A stretch of DNA of 64,000 nucleotides, taken from assembly GCF_007830735.1 (NCBI RefSeq), contig NZ_VLLN01000002.1, forward strand, positions 124,001 through 188,000, written 5' to 3'. This document shows, in pieces, positions 1 to 8,984 of the stretch. The stretch is from Geobacter argillaceus. GTDB taxonomy: Bacteria > Desulfobacterota > Desulfuromonadia > Geobacterales > DSM-12255. The translations under genes and the position numbers were made by a program. Below the pieces are notes generated by a model that ran no database searches, had not been told where the DNA came from, and saw nothing but the letters and a program-made list of their open reading frames with translations. Position 1 is the stretch's first letter. Every line of letters starts with the position of its first letter.

Positions 1-1319
1 ATCTGGTACAGCTTCTGCTCGACCGTGTATTTCGGATGGCAGCTGAGGCACGCCTCCTTGATGTGGTTCTTGGGGCGGATCACGCCGTGGGTGGAGAACA
101 GCTTGCCATTTTTACCCTTCTGCTTCGGCATGTGGCACTGGTGGCACTGTACCCCGGCCTTGTCGTGGACACTGCCGGCAAAGGTCTCGGCCTCCGGGTG
201 CTGCATCTTAATCAGGCGGGCACCGGTGACGGCGTGCTTGAAGTCATAGAAGTCGAGCTTTTTGTAGTGGGCCAGCAGATCCCTGGCGTTTTTGAGCGGC
301 ATGTGGTTGGTCCGCTGGTCGTCGTATCCCACCTTTTTGCCGTCCGACCACTGACTGCCCGTTCCACAGGCATACTCCACGTGGCACTGGGCGCACATCA
401 TGCGGGAATCGGTCTTGCTCATGACGCCAATCTTACGGAAGCCCCGGAAATCCACCTCCTTCAGGTCGGTCTTGCCTCCTTTGGCAAAAATATTGCCGGC
501 CGGGTCTTTGCCGATGGCCTGAATGAGGGCGTCACGCACCACCCGCGGCTGGGTGCCGTGGGGATCGTGGCAGTGAATACAGCCGACCGGGTTGTTGGTG
601 TCCCTGGCCACGTCGTTAACGTTAGATGTGCGGTCCCACTTGGCCTTCGGGTCCTTGTCCCCCATAAATTTCCACTTCAGGATGTGGTCGGAGGTCTTGC
701 ACTGGATACAGGTCGGGTTGCCGGCCATGGCCGTTTCAGGGAGATTGGTCTTCTCACCCTTGTCCACCAGCACATCCCAGGTCTTGCCCGGCTTGTCATA
801 CCCCTTCCACCCCTCTTTATACTGGTAACGACCACCCTGGAAACGGTCGACGATGAACTGGTCGGTAACCATGAAGGCGTGACCGCGGGGCTCGTTATGC
901 TCGATAGTGAACCCGTAGGGCGCCAGCAGTTTGTCCTGTTGGGGCGAGCGGCCGGTGGGCGTCCCCTTCTCCTTGCGGGCCGCCGCTTCGTGGTTCGTCT
1001 TGTAGAAACTGTCGTACTGGTCTTTGTGGCACTTGCCGCAGAGTGCCTGGTCGATCGTGGTAACGGGCTTGACCTCCCCCTGGCTTTCCACATGTTTTCC
1101 CAGGTTGCCATGACAGACACTGCAACCCAGCCTGGCATGTTTCGAACCTTCCTTCAGCGCCTTGATCTCGTCGTGGCACGTGTAGCAGGTATCTCTGCCC
1201 GGTTCCTGTGCCGTGGCAGCAGGCTTCCCCTTGGCCGCGGCAGACAGGTGAGGAATTGTCACTGCGCTGGCCAGCGCTGCTGTCCCGCATACCAGAACAA
1301 AAACCTTCTTTGCGTTCAT
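1..1319 (-). CDS. Octaheme nitrite reductase (ONR/NrfA-like), C-terminus cut by window edge
   Basis: Periplasmic multihaem cytochrome likely to reduce nitrite to ammonium. 439 codons are in the window and no stop is reached. A signal peptide (MNAKKVFVLV then a hydrophobic stretch) precedes eight haem sites: CYTCH (45), CSVCH, CGKCH, CIQCK (204-208), CIHCH, CAQCH (309), CHQCH and CLSCH. The single CXXCK, fourth in order, is the hallmark of the catalytic haem in octaheme nitrite reductases; pentaheme NrfA has it first. CAQCHVEY supplies the conserved active-site Tyr region and a later QHPEAE matches the His-Pro region. Start at 1319 is set by AAAGGAG about 8 bases upstream. Divergent from a sirohaem reductase gene. 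Alternative: octaheme hydroxylamine or tetrathionate reductase relatives, but the Lys-haem and HVEY favour ONR. Confidence 0.88.
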   Translation of the reverse strand, partial: MNAKKVFVLVCGTAALASAVTIPHLSAAAKGKPAATAQEPGRDTCYTCHDEIKALKEGSKHARLGCSVCHGNLGKHVESQGEVKPVTTIDQALCGKCHKDQYDSFYKTNHEAAARKEKGTPTGRSPQQDKLLAPYGFTIEHNEPRGHAFMVTDQFIVDRFQGGRYQYKEGWKGYDKPGKTWDVLVDKGEKTNLPETAMAGNPTCIQCKTSDHILKWKFMGDKDPKAKWDRTSNVNDVARDTNNPVGCIHCHDPHGTQPRVVRDALIQAIGKDPAGNIFAKGGKTDLKEVDFRGFRKIGVMSKTDSRMMCAQCHVEYACGTGSQWSDGKKVGYDDQRTNHMPLKNARDLLAHYKKLDFYDFKHAVTGARLIKMQHPEAETFAGSVHDKAGVQCHQCHMPKQKGKNGKLFSTHGVIRPKNHIKEACLSCHPKYTVEQKLYQ

Positions 1320-1375
1320 GCTCATCTCCTTTCCGATTTTATGGACACTGACACTATACTACTTCTCAATACGTC

Positions 1376-1430
1376 GGGATGGTTGCACCATTAAAAGCTA
1401 TCAACTTTTACCGAAATGGCAACCCATCCC
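1376..1430. promoter_or_regulatory. Nested inverted repeat in divergent nitrite-reductase intergenic region
   Basis: The 264-bp gap between the divergent genes holds an inverted repeat. Arm GGGATGGTTGC (1376-1386) pairs with GCAACCCATCCC (1419-1430) with one bulged base. Inner arms CCATT/AATGG and AAAAG/CTTTT continue the symmetry. It could be a hairpin or an operator shared by both directions. No known NsrR, FNR or NarL box was recognised in it. Confidence 0.45.
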
Positions 1431-1583
1431 AAGCGCTTTACTTGACTGCCAAAAAATTACCAATACTTCATTGAAGCACCTTTACGTAAGTCAAAAACAA
1501 CCTGACGCTTCCGGCCATTTACCTGAGTTCAATTTTGTGTATAATGGCCGCATCGTTTGCGCATACCCTCTCGGAGAAAACTC

Positions 1584-2120
1584 ATGAGTGATGACAAGAA
1601 GGACCCCTGGCTCAATTATCTTGCCCTGTCAACGGTAGTCCTGGCGGTCTGCGCTACGCTTGCCACCTTCAAGGCCGGCGGGTACTCAACCCGTTCCGTC
1701 ATGAGCCAGACCCAGGCATCCGACCAGTGGGCCTATTTCCAGGCAAAGAGCGTCAAAGGATACCTTTATGAAATGAGCAGGGAAAAACTGGAACTGGAAC
1801 TGAAATCCATGTGGGGCAAGGGACAACGGGGCAGATCCGCAGAGTATGAAAAGATGATAGCCGAGTATGGCAACAAGATAGCAAAGTATGACGTGGAAAA
1901 GAATCAGATACAAAAAGAGGCAAAGCGGTTCGAAAGGGTCAGGGACGACGCGCAACGCCATGGGCAGGCCTTCGGTATCGCCGTCATCTTCCTGCAGATT
2001 GCAATCCTTCTCTCCTCGATAGCTGCCCTGCTCAAACAGAAATTGGTCTGGCTCCTCGGGCTTGGCATCGGTATTGTGGGGATCGTTTCATTCACCAACG
2101 GATTTTTGCTGTTCATGTAG
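1584..2120 (+). CDS. DUF4337-like membrane protein
   Basis: A 178-residue protein with one N-terminal membrane segment (about residues 8-28), a central charged, probably helical region (EKLELELK, EKMIAEYGNKIAKYDVEKNQIQKE) and two C-terminal hydrophobic segments (about 127-178). This resembles the DUF4337 family, whose function is unknown. Start 1584 (MSDDKKDPW) follows GGAG about 7 bases upstream. The sirohaem reductase begins 22 bp downstream on the same strand, so the two are probably co-transcribed. A role in nitrite or sulfite metabolism is only inferred from position. Confidence 0.7.
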   Translation: MSDDKKDPWLNYLALSTVVLAVCATLATFKAGGYSTRSVMSQTQASDQWAYFQAKSVKGYLYEMSREKLELELKSMWGKGQRGRSAEYEKMIAEYGNKIAKYDVEKNQIQKEAKRFERVRDDAQRHGQAFGIAVIFLQIAILLSSIAALLKQKLVWLLGLGIGIVGIVSFTNGFLLFM

Positions 2121-2142
2121 CTGATACCAAAGTGGAGCAATA

Positions 2143-3438
2143 ATGCCGGGCAATCTTCGGGAATTGCGCATCAATGGAATTTACACTCAACGGGACGGCC
2201 GCTACATGCAGCGGATCAAGCTGGCTGCCGGCCGGATCACGGCCCGACAGGCCGTAACGGTGGCGGACATCGCCGATGCCTTTGCCGGCGGCAGGGTGCA
2301 CCTGACGACCCGCGGCAGCATGGAACTCCACGACCTTACTGACGCTGCCCTGGCAGATGTCGGCACACGCCTGGCCGAGGCCGGCCTGGCTACCCGGGGT
2401 TCCTGCGGCGGCGCGGTCAGGGGAATATCCTGCAGTTCAACCGGCACACGGAATATCCCGACGGTACAGGCCTTCTGTCAAATACTTCACGACCACTTCA
2501 CCGGCAACCCGGAGTTCGAGGATCTCCCTAAAAAATTCAAGATCAGTGTGGATGCGGGCTATTTCGGCGCCCGTCATCTGATCCAGGACGCCGGTCTGGT
2601 CCTGACGAGGACAGATGGCCCGATCTCCTATTACGATCTCTGGGCCGGTGGAGGCCTGGGGCGTGAGCCCAGGCCCGGATTCCTGCTGTTCAGCGGGGTT
2701 CCGGAGAATTCGGTCATTCCAATCATCGAGGAGATCATCCGCACCTACCGTGCACACACACCTGCCGGCAAGCGGCTCAAGCACCTTATCGCCACGAACG
2801 GTGAAGAGGGATTCCGCGCCCTCCTGAAATCTCCCCGCACCGAACCCATCCAAACCGGAGCCAACGCCACACATTCCGGTACACCGTCCCGGAATGAGGC
2901 ATTGATCCGTATCGAGGTCGGCATCTTTGCGGGAGAATTGAATACGGCCACGCTCCGGGGCGTGGCCGGTATCGCAACGGGCTTCGCGGATGGCATACTG
3001 GCGGTGACCGCTGACCAGAATATCACGATGTATGTCAAGACCATCGAACAGGCCACAACTACCTGTGCGCAACTGACCGATCTGGGACTGAGCGGCACCA
3101 CACCGGAAGAGAAGGTTGTGTTTCGCATCTGTCCGGGAAACCACGACTGTCGAATGGGGCTCGCCCCAACACGCACGATAGCGAGAGAGCTGATCAGTCG
3201 CATGAACTCTTCCTCTTGCCACCGTTCCTGGGCAGTGGCAGGCTGCAATAACTCCTGCTCCCAGCCACAGCTCGCCGATGTAGGCATCTATGCTTCGCGT
3301 ATCGCAAAAGAAGCGGACGGCTCCCAAACGCCCCGTTTCACGGTGCTGACCCGCAACGGCGACCAACCTTTTGCCGTGCCCACCCACCGGGATATCACCT
3401 TTGATGAGCTTCTCAGCGCAGTGAACACGCTCGCCTGA
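2143..3438 (+). CDS. Sirohaem/4Fe-4S nitrite or sulfite reductase
   Basis: A 431-residue protein of the nitrite/sulfite reductase hemoprotein family. The cysteine pattern that holds the 4Fe-4S cluster and bridges to sirohaem is present: CPGNHDC (330-336, CX5C) and CNNSC (368-372, CX3C). The N-terminal ferredoxin-like half has the typical HLTTRGSMELHDL segment, and LATRGSCGGAVRGISC lies near the substrate side. Assimilatory nitrite reduction (NO2- to NH4+) is the favoured role because a cytochrome nitrite reductase is divergent to it; sulfite reduction cannot be excluded from motifs alone. Start 2143 has a weak GTGGAGC upstream. Length is shorter than plant or cyanobacterial NirA (over 500 residues) and closer to compact anaerobe versions. 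Confidence 0.82.
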   Translation: MPGNLRELRINGIYTQRDGRYMQRIKLAAGRITARQAVTVADIADAFAGGRVHLTTRGSMELHDLTDAALADVGTRLAEAGLATRGSCGGAVRGISCSSTGTRNIPTVQAFCQILHDHFTGNPEFEDLPKKFKISVDAGYFGARHLIQDAGLVLTRTDGPISYYDLWAGGGLGREPRPGFLLFSGVPENSVIPIIEEIIRTYRAHTPAGKRLKHLIATNGEEGFRALLKSPRTEPIQTGANATHSGTPSRNEALIRIEVGIFAGELNTATLRGVAGIATGFADGILAVTADQNITMYVKTIEQATTTCAQLTDLGLSGTTPEEKVVFRICPGNHDCRMGLAPTRTIARELISRMNSSSCHRSWAVAGCNNSCSQPQLADVGIYASRIAKEADGSQTPRFTVLTRNGDQPFAVPTHRDITFDELLSAVNTLA

Positions 3439-3517
3439 GCCTTACCCGCCTTTTCTCAACCTTTTTGTTCATGCATCCGTGCGTCCCGGACCCACGTCTC
3501 CGTTGACGTATAAAAAA

Positions 3518-3547
3518 AACCCCCTGTCCGTTTCCGAACAGGGGGTT
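3518..3547 (-). terminator. Rho-independent terminator of the giant cytochrome gene
   Basis: Stem AACCCCCTGT (3518-3527) pairs perfectly with ACAGGGGGTT (3538-3547) around a 10-base loop. On the minus strand it is followed by a run of T (3512-3518 is all A on the plus strand). It lies just past the minus-strand cytochrome stop at 3594 and may also serve the plus-strand reductase gene. Confidence 0.85.
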
Positions 3548-3554
3548 GATCGTT

Positions 3555-3580
3555 GCCGGGAGTCCTTTCGGACTCCCGGC
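3555..3580. terminator. Second hairpin between convergent genes
   Basis: GCCGGGAGTCC (3555-3565) pairs with GGACTCCCGGC (3570-3580) across a TTTC tetraloop. It is very stable but lacks its own T-tract. With the neighbouring terminator it separates convergent transcription of the sirohaem reductase and the giant cytochrome. Confidence 0.6.
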
Positions 3581-3593
3581 AGTTGCGGCATTA

Positions 3594-6500
3594 TCAGAGC
3601 CTGGTATGGCAGCTGTCGCAGGTGACGGTGGTCGAGGTCCAGGTAACCGTCTGACCGGCGTGGCAGGCCACGTTGGAGCAGCTGCCACCGCTGTACGAGG
3701 CCGTACCGAAGAGTGTGGTCTTGGCCAGGTCGTAGGAGCTGGTGTAGTTCTTGTAGCCCCTGTTGCGCGACCAACCTCCGGCCGTGGCAGCGGTGTAGCT
3801 GTCGAAGCTGCCGTTCCTCAGCTGGGCCTTGGTGGCGATGTTGACCGCCGCGAATTTCACATCGGCGCTGCCGTTCACGTGTGCCGACAGGTCGGCGATC
3901 TCGGCGTTACCTCTGAGGGTAGCGGTCGTGCCGTTGTGGCAGGTGACGCAGATGCTGTTCTTGTCGTTGTAGGATACCGAAACGGTCCTGTTGTGACAGA
4001 TGTTGCAGTTAATGGTCGTGGCACGGTTGCCGGCGCCGTGGGCGGCGTTGACTGTTGGTTGATTGTACGGCGGCGCCTTCGCCAGCTTGCCGCTGGTCCC
4101 GCTGAAGGTGTTGTCGTAGTGGATGCCGACGGCATGGGCGGAGTGAGCCGCCGTGGTCGGCTGGTTGCCGTGGCAGTTGGCGCAGCGGTCGGCGTTGGTG
4201 AAGCTACCGGTCCAGACCGGAGACTTTCCGTTGGTGCCAATGACCAGCGGATTTTTGCCATCGCTGTGGCAGTAGACCACATCGCAGGTCTTGTCGCCGT
4301 TGTAGACACCGTTATTGGTGCCGTTGGTGTTCTTGTTCTTCAGGGTGCCGGCACCGGCGATCGGCGTCAGTACGACGTCGACCGTGCCGTTCATGTGGCT
4401 GGCACTTTCGGCGATCGGGTGACAGTTGGCGCAGCCAAAGCCGTACGGAGTGGTTGGTCCGCTGCCGGCGCCGGTGGACCGGTTGGCAGTGAAGTTATCG
4501 AACCCGGGGATGCTGGAGAGCGCGATCTGGCCCATGTGGCGGTTGTGGGCGCCGGAGAGGGTTGGGTGGCAACCGTCGCACTTGAGGATGGAGCCCCACT
4601 GTACGGCGACATTATTGGAGCCGGCGTTGTGGCACGAGATGTTGGAGCAGGTGCCGGTGGACTGGGCCCAGGCAAACGAGACGCCCTTGCCGGCAATGAC
4701 GTTCGGTGTCTTGTTCAGGTGATAGGAGGCAGCGGTGTAATCCTTGAACTTGCTGGCGGTCACGGCATCCACCGTCTTGGCATGGCAATAAGCGCAGCCG
4801 GTGGTGGTGGTGATTCCCAGGTAGTTGACGTGGGTCGGGTGGCTGTTGGCCGTAGCGGTGCCGGCACCGCCGTTGGCGTAGTCCGGCGCCCCGAAGCCGC
4901 TGGTGCCGTGGCAGCCGTTGCAGGAGAGGGTCTGGGTGCTGTTCCATGCCTGCGGGTTCACGTAGACCAGGGCACCCGGGTTACCGTTCGAGTGACAGTA
5001 GACGTTGCTGCACTGCTTGGTACCGACGGCGTACTTGGCGCTCCCGCCGCCGCGGACCGAGGAGAAGTCGACGAACTTGTTCACGTGCTTCGTCTTGTCC
5101 GCAATCGTGGTATTGTTGCTCACGGTCTTGGCGTGGCAGTCAACGCAGTTGAAGCCGTTGTTGAGGCCGATCATGCCGTTGTTGGTCGAGTTCATGTGCT
5201 TGTCGTGCTTGCCGGAAAGCCCGGTCGCCGTGGTCCCGGTCTGCTTGGTGTCGTGACACTGGACGCAGGTCCCGGTGCTCGCAGTGGTGGACCAGGCCAC
5301 CGAGGTCAGGCCGTTGCCTCCCTGACCGTTGCTGTGGCAGTAGGTGGTGTTGCAGCCGGTACCGCCGGCCGAGTAGTTGAAGCCGTTGTCGCTGCCGGCC
5401 AGGGTGCCGTAGCTGTAGCTCCCCTTCATGGTCGCCGAGGTGAAGGCGAAGAAGACCTGGGCCACGCCATTGGCGTTGGCCGGACCGTTGGCATGGATCG
5501 CCCCCTTGGCGGCGCTGTGGCAGCTGCCGCAGGAGAAGCGGTAGGCACTGGTGCTGCTTACGTTGCCCGAGTAGGTGAGGTAGCTGGCAGCCACCGTGGT
5601 AGAGGCATAGTGGATGCCGTGGGCGCCGGGCAGGACGTTGTTGGCCGAGTGGCAGGCGTTACAGGCAAGGGACGCGGAGCCCCAGGCCGGCGAGGCGGCC
5701 GTGCCGTGGCAGTAGGTGGCGGAACAGGTGGAACCGCTCCAGGTTCCGGTCTTGCCGCCGAGCGCATTGAAGATGACGTTCGGGCTGCCGTTCAGGTGGT
5801 AGGAGGCAGCGGTGTAATCCTTGAACTTATTGGCCGTAGCCAGGTCTGCGGTCTTGACGTGGCAGGTGGCGCAGCCGGTGGTGTTGGTGATGTTCAGCTT
5901 GGTGACGTGGGCCGGGTGGCTGTTGGCCGTAGCGGTGCCGGCACCGCCGTTGGCGTAGTCCGGCGCCCCGAAGCCGCTGGTACCGTGGCAGCCGTTGCAG
6001 GAGAGGGTCTGGGTGCTGTTCCATGCCTGCGGATTCACGTAGACCAGGGCACCCGGGTTACCGTTCGAGTGGCAGTAGATGTTGCTGCACTGCTTGGTAC
6101 CGGCGGCATACTTGGCGCTCCCGCCGCCGCGAACCGAGGAGAAGTCGACGAACTTGTTCACGTGCTTCGTCTTGTCGGCAATCGTGGTGTTGTTTCTCAC
6201 GGTCTTCCCGTGGCAGTCGATGCAGCTGAAGCCGTTGTTGAGGCCGATGATGCCGTTGTTGGTCGGGTTCATGTGCTTGTCGTGCTTGCCGGAAAGCCCG
6301 GTCGCCGTGGCCCCGGTCTGCTTGGTGTCGTGGCACTGAACGCAGGTCCCGGTGCTGGCAGTGGTGGACCAGGCCACCGAGGTCAGGCCGTTGCCCCCCT
6401 GACCGTTGCTGTGGCAGTAGGTGGTGTTGCAGCCGGTACCGCCGGCCGAGTAGTTGAAGCCCTTGTCATTGCCGGCCAGGGTGCCGTAGCTGTAGCTCCC

Positions 6501-8984
6501 CTTCATGGTCGCCGAGGTGAAGGCGAAGAAGACCTGGGCCGCGCCGTTGGCGTTGGCCGCGCCACCTGCGTGGACCGCCCCCTTGGCGCCGCTGTGGCAG
6601 CTGCCGCAGGTGAAACGGTAGGTGGTGGTGGTGCTCTGGTTGCCCGAGTAGTTGTAGTAGCTCCCGGTTGATACCGCAGTGGAGGCGTAGTGGATGCCGT
6701 GAGCGCCGGGGAGGCTGCTGTTCGCACTGTGGCAACTCGTGCAGTTGGTGCTCCCCACGTTACCCCAGGCCGGGGTTGTATTGGCACCTCCGTGGCAGTA
6801 GGTGGCGGAACAGGTCTTGGCACTGGTGCTGTAGGCACCGGAATAGGTGCTGAAGGTGCCGTTGAAGTTGGAGAGCCGGGCATTGACCGTCCTGTCCAGG
6901 TGGTCGTTGCTGCCGCTCACCAGTTGGCCGGCGGTGGCACTGGCCGTGGTGCGGTGGCACTTGTAGCAGTCGGTTGCCGCCGGGTTGTGCTTCTGGTGGC
7001 TGTTGGCCGTGTAGGCGCCGGCCCCGCCGCTGACGTAGTCGGGGAAGCCCTGGGCGGTGGTGGTGCCGTGGCAGCCGTTGCAGCTCAGGACTGAACCGCT
7101 GGTCCAGGTCGGCGGGGTGAGGTAGGTTCCCTTGCCGTTGGAGTGGCAGTAGAAGGTGGCGCAGGATACGTGCGAGCCGGTGGCTACGGTGCTGTGGCCG
7201 GCATTGGCGCCGGTGTAGTTGATGTAGCCGTTGGCATGGACGGTCCGGTTGGCCAGGGTCCGGTTGTCGGTATTGGTGATGGTGGCGGCGTGGCAATCCT
7301 TACACTTGAAGCCACCGCCGGTGGTCGACTTGTTCAGGTGGTTGGTATGGGCACCGGAAAGGGCGGTGGAGGAGGTGGTCTCGTTGCCGTGGCATCCGGT
7401 ACAGTCGGTCGGAAGCGTGCTGCCCCAGGTCGGCGTGGTCGAAATGTGGCAGCTGACGTTGGAACAGGTACCGAAGCCGTTGCCCGGGGTGTTGACCGCC
7501 TGGCTGTAGGCGGCGGAAGCGCCCCAGGTGGTGTTGAAGCTGACGTCGATATTGCCGTCGGCATGCTTGGCCGTACCGGAGCCGGCGCCGTTGTGGCAGT
7601 CGGAGCACTGGTAGCTGTAGATGGCGATATGCTTGCGGTGCGTGCCGGAGCTCATCGGGGTGAAGGCCGTTGCCAGACCGTAGTGGCACCCCGTACAATC
7701 ACTCGGCAGCGGTCCGCTTCCCCAGGTGGGTGTCTTGTATGAAGTCGCACCGCCAGTACCGTTGGGAGACTGGACGTTGCTATGGCAGTAGATGTTGCTG
7801 CAGGTGCCGTAGGCAACGCTCGGCGCCAGGTTGCCGGTGCCGCCGCTGACGGCGAGGGAGCCGCCCGAGGGGGTATAACCGCGGCTGGCTGTGCCGGAGA
7901 GGGCGGTGAGGTCCCACCCAACGCTACCGTTGACATGGGCGTTGCTGGTGATGCTGCCATGGCACTTGTCGCAGGTGAGGGAGAGACCGCCAGCGTTGTT
8001 GCCGGCGTGGCGGGTGTGGCTGCCTGCTGTCGGGGCGCTGGCTGCGGTGGTGCCGTGACAGGCGCCGCAGGCCTTTTGGGTCCCGTCGGTGACCGACCAG
8101 TCAGCAGTGCTCGCGGAACCGCCGGTCAGGGTCGAGCCGTGGCAGTACAGCGAACAGGTGGATGTGCCGGCAGACTGGTTGATCGTGGTGCCGACGGAGT
8201 TCGTGTTCCAGGTGTAGCCGTTGGTCAGGTTGGCGTTCAACTGCCCATTGTAGGTACCGGTCGTGACCGGGGTCGTGCCGAAGGTTGTCCAGTTGGTGTT
8301 ATTGATGGCAAAGCCCAGTTCGATCTTCTTGTAGGTCGGTGTATTGTGCTGGGCGCCGTTGTAAGCGTTGTGGCAGGTCTCGCACTTCATGCTCAGGGCG
8401 TTGTGGGCCGTGTGGGCGCCGGACTTGGTAGCCGGAAGGGCGCCGGTAGCGGGCGATGCCAGGCCACCGGGTCCCGGAGTGGCACTTGCGGGCGGGTAGC
8501 CGTGGCAGGTGCCGCAGGATGGGGCAAACGCCGTATTGTGCGGGTGGCACAAGAGACAATCGGTATTGTTGGCCTGTTGGTGGTTCAGCTCGGTCTGACC
8601 GGTCGTGTTGTACCGGTGGTACTTGGTCTGGGTATGGCAGACCTCGCAGATCCTCTGGGAGGTGAGGTGACCGCCGGCATCATTACCGAAACCGGTCACG
8701 TTGTTGAAGACGATCGACTTCGGGGTGGTGGTGCTCACGCCGATGAAGGTCGCCATCGACTGATTCACCCGCTTGATGTTAGTGGTCGTCTTGTTGTGGC
8801 AGGTGGTACAGGTAAACTGACCGTACTTACCGCCGGTGACGCCCCAGCCACCGTTGCCGCTCCAGTACGTGGAGTTGGTGTTCAGGCTGTTGTGCGTAAG
8901 GGTGGCACCAAAGCCCCCCCCTCCCCAGAGACAGACAACCAGAACCACCAGCCATCCCATAACTCTGCTTCTGCTCTTTCCCAT
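3594..8984 (-). CDS. Giant multihaem c-type cytochrome (about 44 haem-type sites)
   Basis: A 1796-residue exported cytochrome. Start 8984 (MGKSRSRVMGW) is chosen because AAGGAG sits 7 bases upstream; a signal peptide follows, ending near GGGGFGA. I count 31 CXXCH sites, 12 CX4CH sites (such as CSNIYCH, CNTTYCH, CSATYCH) and one CX3CH (CSLYCH). Alternating CX4CH and CXXCH is the Geobacter-type repeat seen in large outer-surface cytochromes. Repeat units are rich in Gly, Ser, Thr and Asn, and most contain SGxHxxH segments giving extra histidine ligands. The last residues (CDSCHTRL) carry a haem site, so there is no C-terminal anchor. Likely role: long-range electron transfer or storage in periplasm or outside the cell. 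It stands alone with its own terminator. Confidence 0.9.
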   Translation of the reverse strand: MGKSRSRVMGWLVVLVVCLWGGGGFGATLTHNSLNTNSTYWSGNGGWGVTGGKYGQFTCTTCHNKTTTNIKRVNQSMATFIGVSTTTPKSIVFNNVTGFGNDAGGHLTSQRICEVCHTQTKYHRYNTTGQTELNHQQANNTDCLLCHPHNTAFAPSCGTCHGYPPASATPGPGGLASPATGALPATKSGAHTAHNALSMKCETCHNAYNGAQHNTPTYKKIELGFAINNTNWTTFGTTPVTTGTYNGQLNANLTNGYTWNTNSVGTTINQSAGTSTCSLYCHGSTLTGGSASTADWSVTDGTQKACGACHGTTAASAPTAGSHTRHAGNNAGGLSLTCDKCHGSITSNAHVNGSVGWDLTALSGTASRGYTPSGGSLAVSGGTGNLAPSVAYGTCSNIYCHSNVQSPNGTGGATSYKTPTWGSGPLPSDCTGCHYGLATAFTPMSSGTHRKHIAIYSYQCSDCHNGAGSGTAKHADGNIDVSFNTTWGASAAYSQAVNTPGNGFGTCSNVSCHISTTPTWGSTLPTDCTGCHGNETTSSTALSGAHTNHLNKSTTGGGFKCKDCHAATITNTDNRTLANRTVHANGYINYTGANAGHSTVATGSHVSCATFYCHSNGKGTYLTPPTWTSGSVLSCNGCHGTTTAQGFPDYVSGGAGAYTANSHQKHNPAATDCYKCHRTTASATAGQLVSGSNDHLDRTVNARLSNFNGTFSTYSGAYSTSAKTCSATYCHGGANTTPAWGNVGSTNCTSCHSANSSLPGAHGIHYASTAVSTGSYYNYSGNQSTTTTYRFTCGSCHSGAKGAVHAGGAANANGAAQVFFAFTSATMKGSYSYGTLAGNDKGFNYSAGGTGCNTTYCHSNGQGGNGLTSVAWSTTASTGTCVQCHDTKQTGATATGLSGKHDKHMNPTNNGIIGLNNGFSCIDCHGKTVRNNTTIADKTKHVNKFVDFSSVRGGGSAKYAAGTKQCSNIYCHSNGNPGALVYVNPQAWNSTQTLSCNGCHGTSGFGAPDYANGGAGTATANSHPAHVTKLNITNTTGCATCHVKTADLATANKFKDYTAASYHLNGSPNVIFNALGGKTGTWSGSTCSATYCHGTAASPAWGSASLACNACHSANNVLPGAHGIHYASTTVAASYLTYSGNVSSTSAYRFSCGSCHSAAKGAIHANGPANANGVAQVFFAFTSATMKGSYSYGTLAGSDNGFNYSAGGTGCNTTYCHSNGQGGNGLTSVAWSTTASTGTCVQCHDTKQTGTTATGLSGKHDKHMNSTNNGMIGLNNGFNCVDCHAKTVSNNTTIADKTKHVNKFVDFSSVRGGGSAKYAVGTKQCSNVYCHSNGNPGALVYVNPQAWNSTQTLSCNGCHGTSGFGAPDYANGGAGTATANSHPTHVNYLGITTTTGCAYCHAKTVDAVTASKFKDYTAASYHLNKTPNVIAGKGVSFAWAQSTGTCSNISCHNAGSNNVAVQWGSILKCDGCHPTLSGAHNRHMGQIALSSIPGFDNFTANRSTGAGSGPTTPYGFGCANCHPIAESASHMNGTVDVVLTPIAGAGTLKNKNTNGTNNGVYNGDKTCDVVYCHSDGKNPLVIGTNGKSPVWTGSFTNADRCANCHGNQPTTAAHSAHAVGIHYDNTFSGTSGKLAKAPPYNQPTVNAAHGAGNRATTINCNICHNRTVSVSYNDKNSICVTCHNGTTATLRGNAEIADLSAHVNGSADVKFAAVNIATKAQLRNGSFDSYTAATAGGWSRNRGYKNYTSSYDLAKTTLFGTASYSGGSCSNVACHAGQTVTWTSTTVTCDSCHTRL
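4712..6712 (-). repeat. Tandem internal duplication, period 1,077 bp, in the giant cytochrome gene
   Basis: Two near-identical stretches lie head to tail. For example TTGAACTT at 4744 recurs at 5821, and CCGGCGCCCCGAAGCCGCTGG near 4883 recurs about 1,077 bp later. 1,077 bp is 359 codons, so the frame is kept. Copy 1 is about 4712-5788; copy 2 starts about 5789 and diverges past 6700. Each unit encodes about six CXXCH plus three CX4CH sites. Confidence 0.85.

Noticed and set aside
36-1394. Long plus-strand open frame opposite the octaheme reductase
   Set aside because: It is an antisense shadow; the minus strand carries eight ordered haem motifs and a signal peptide.
3546-6671. 1041-codon plus-strand open frame
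   Set aside because: It mirrors the giant cytochrome; its Val/Gly/Ala-rich product has no domain and repeats only because the cytochrome does.
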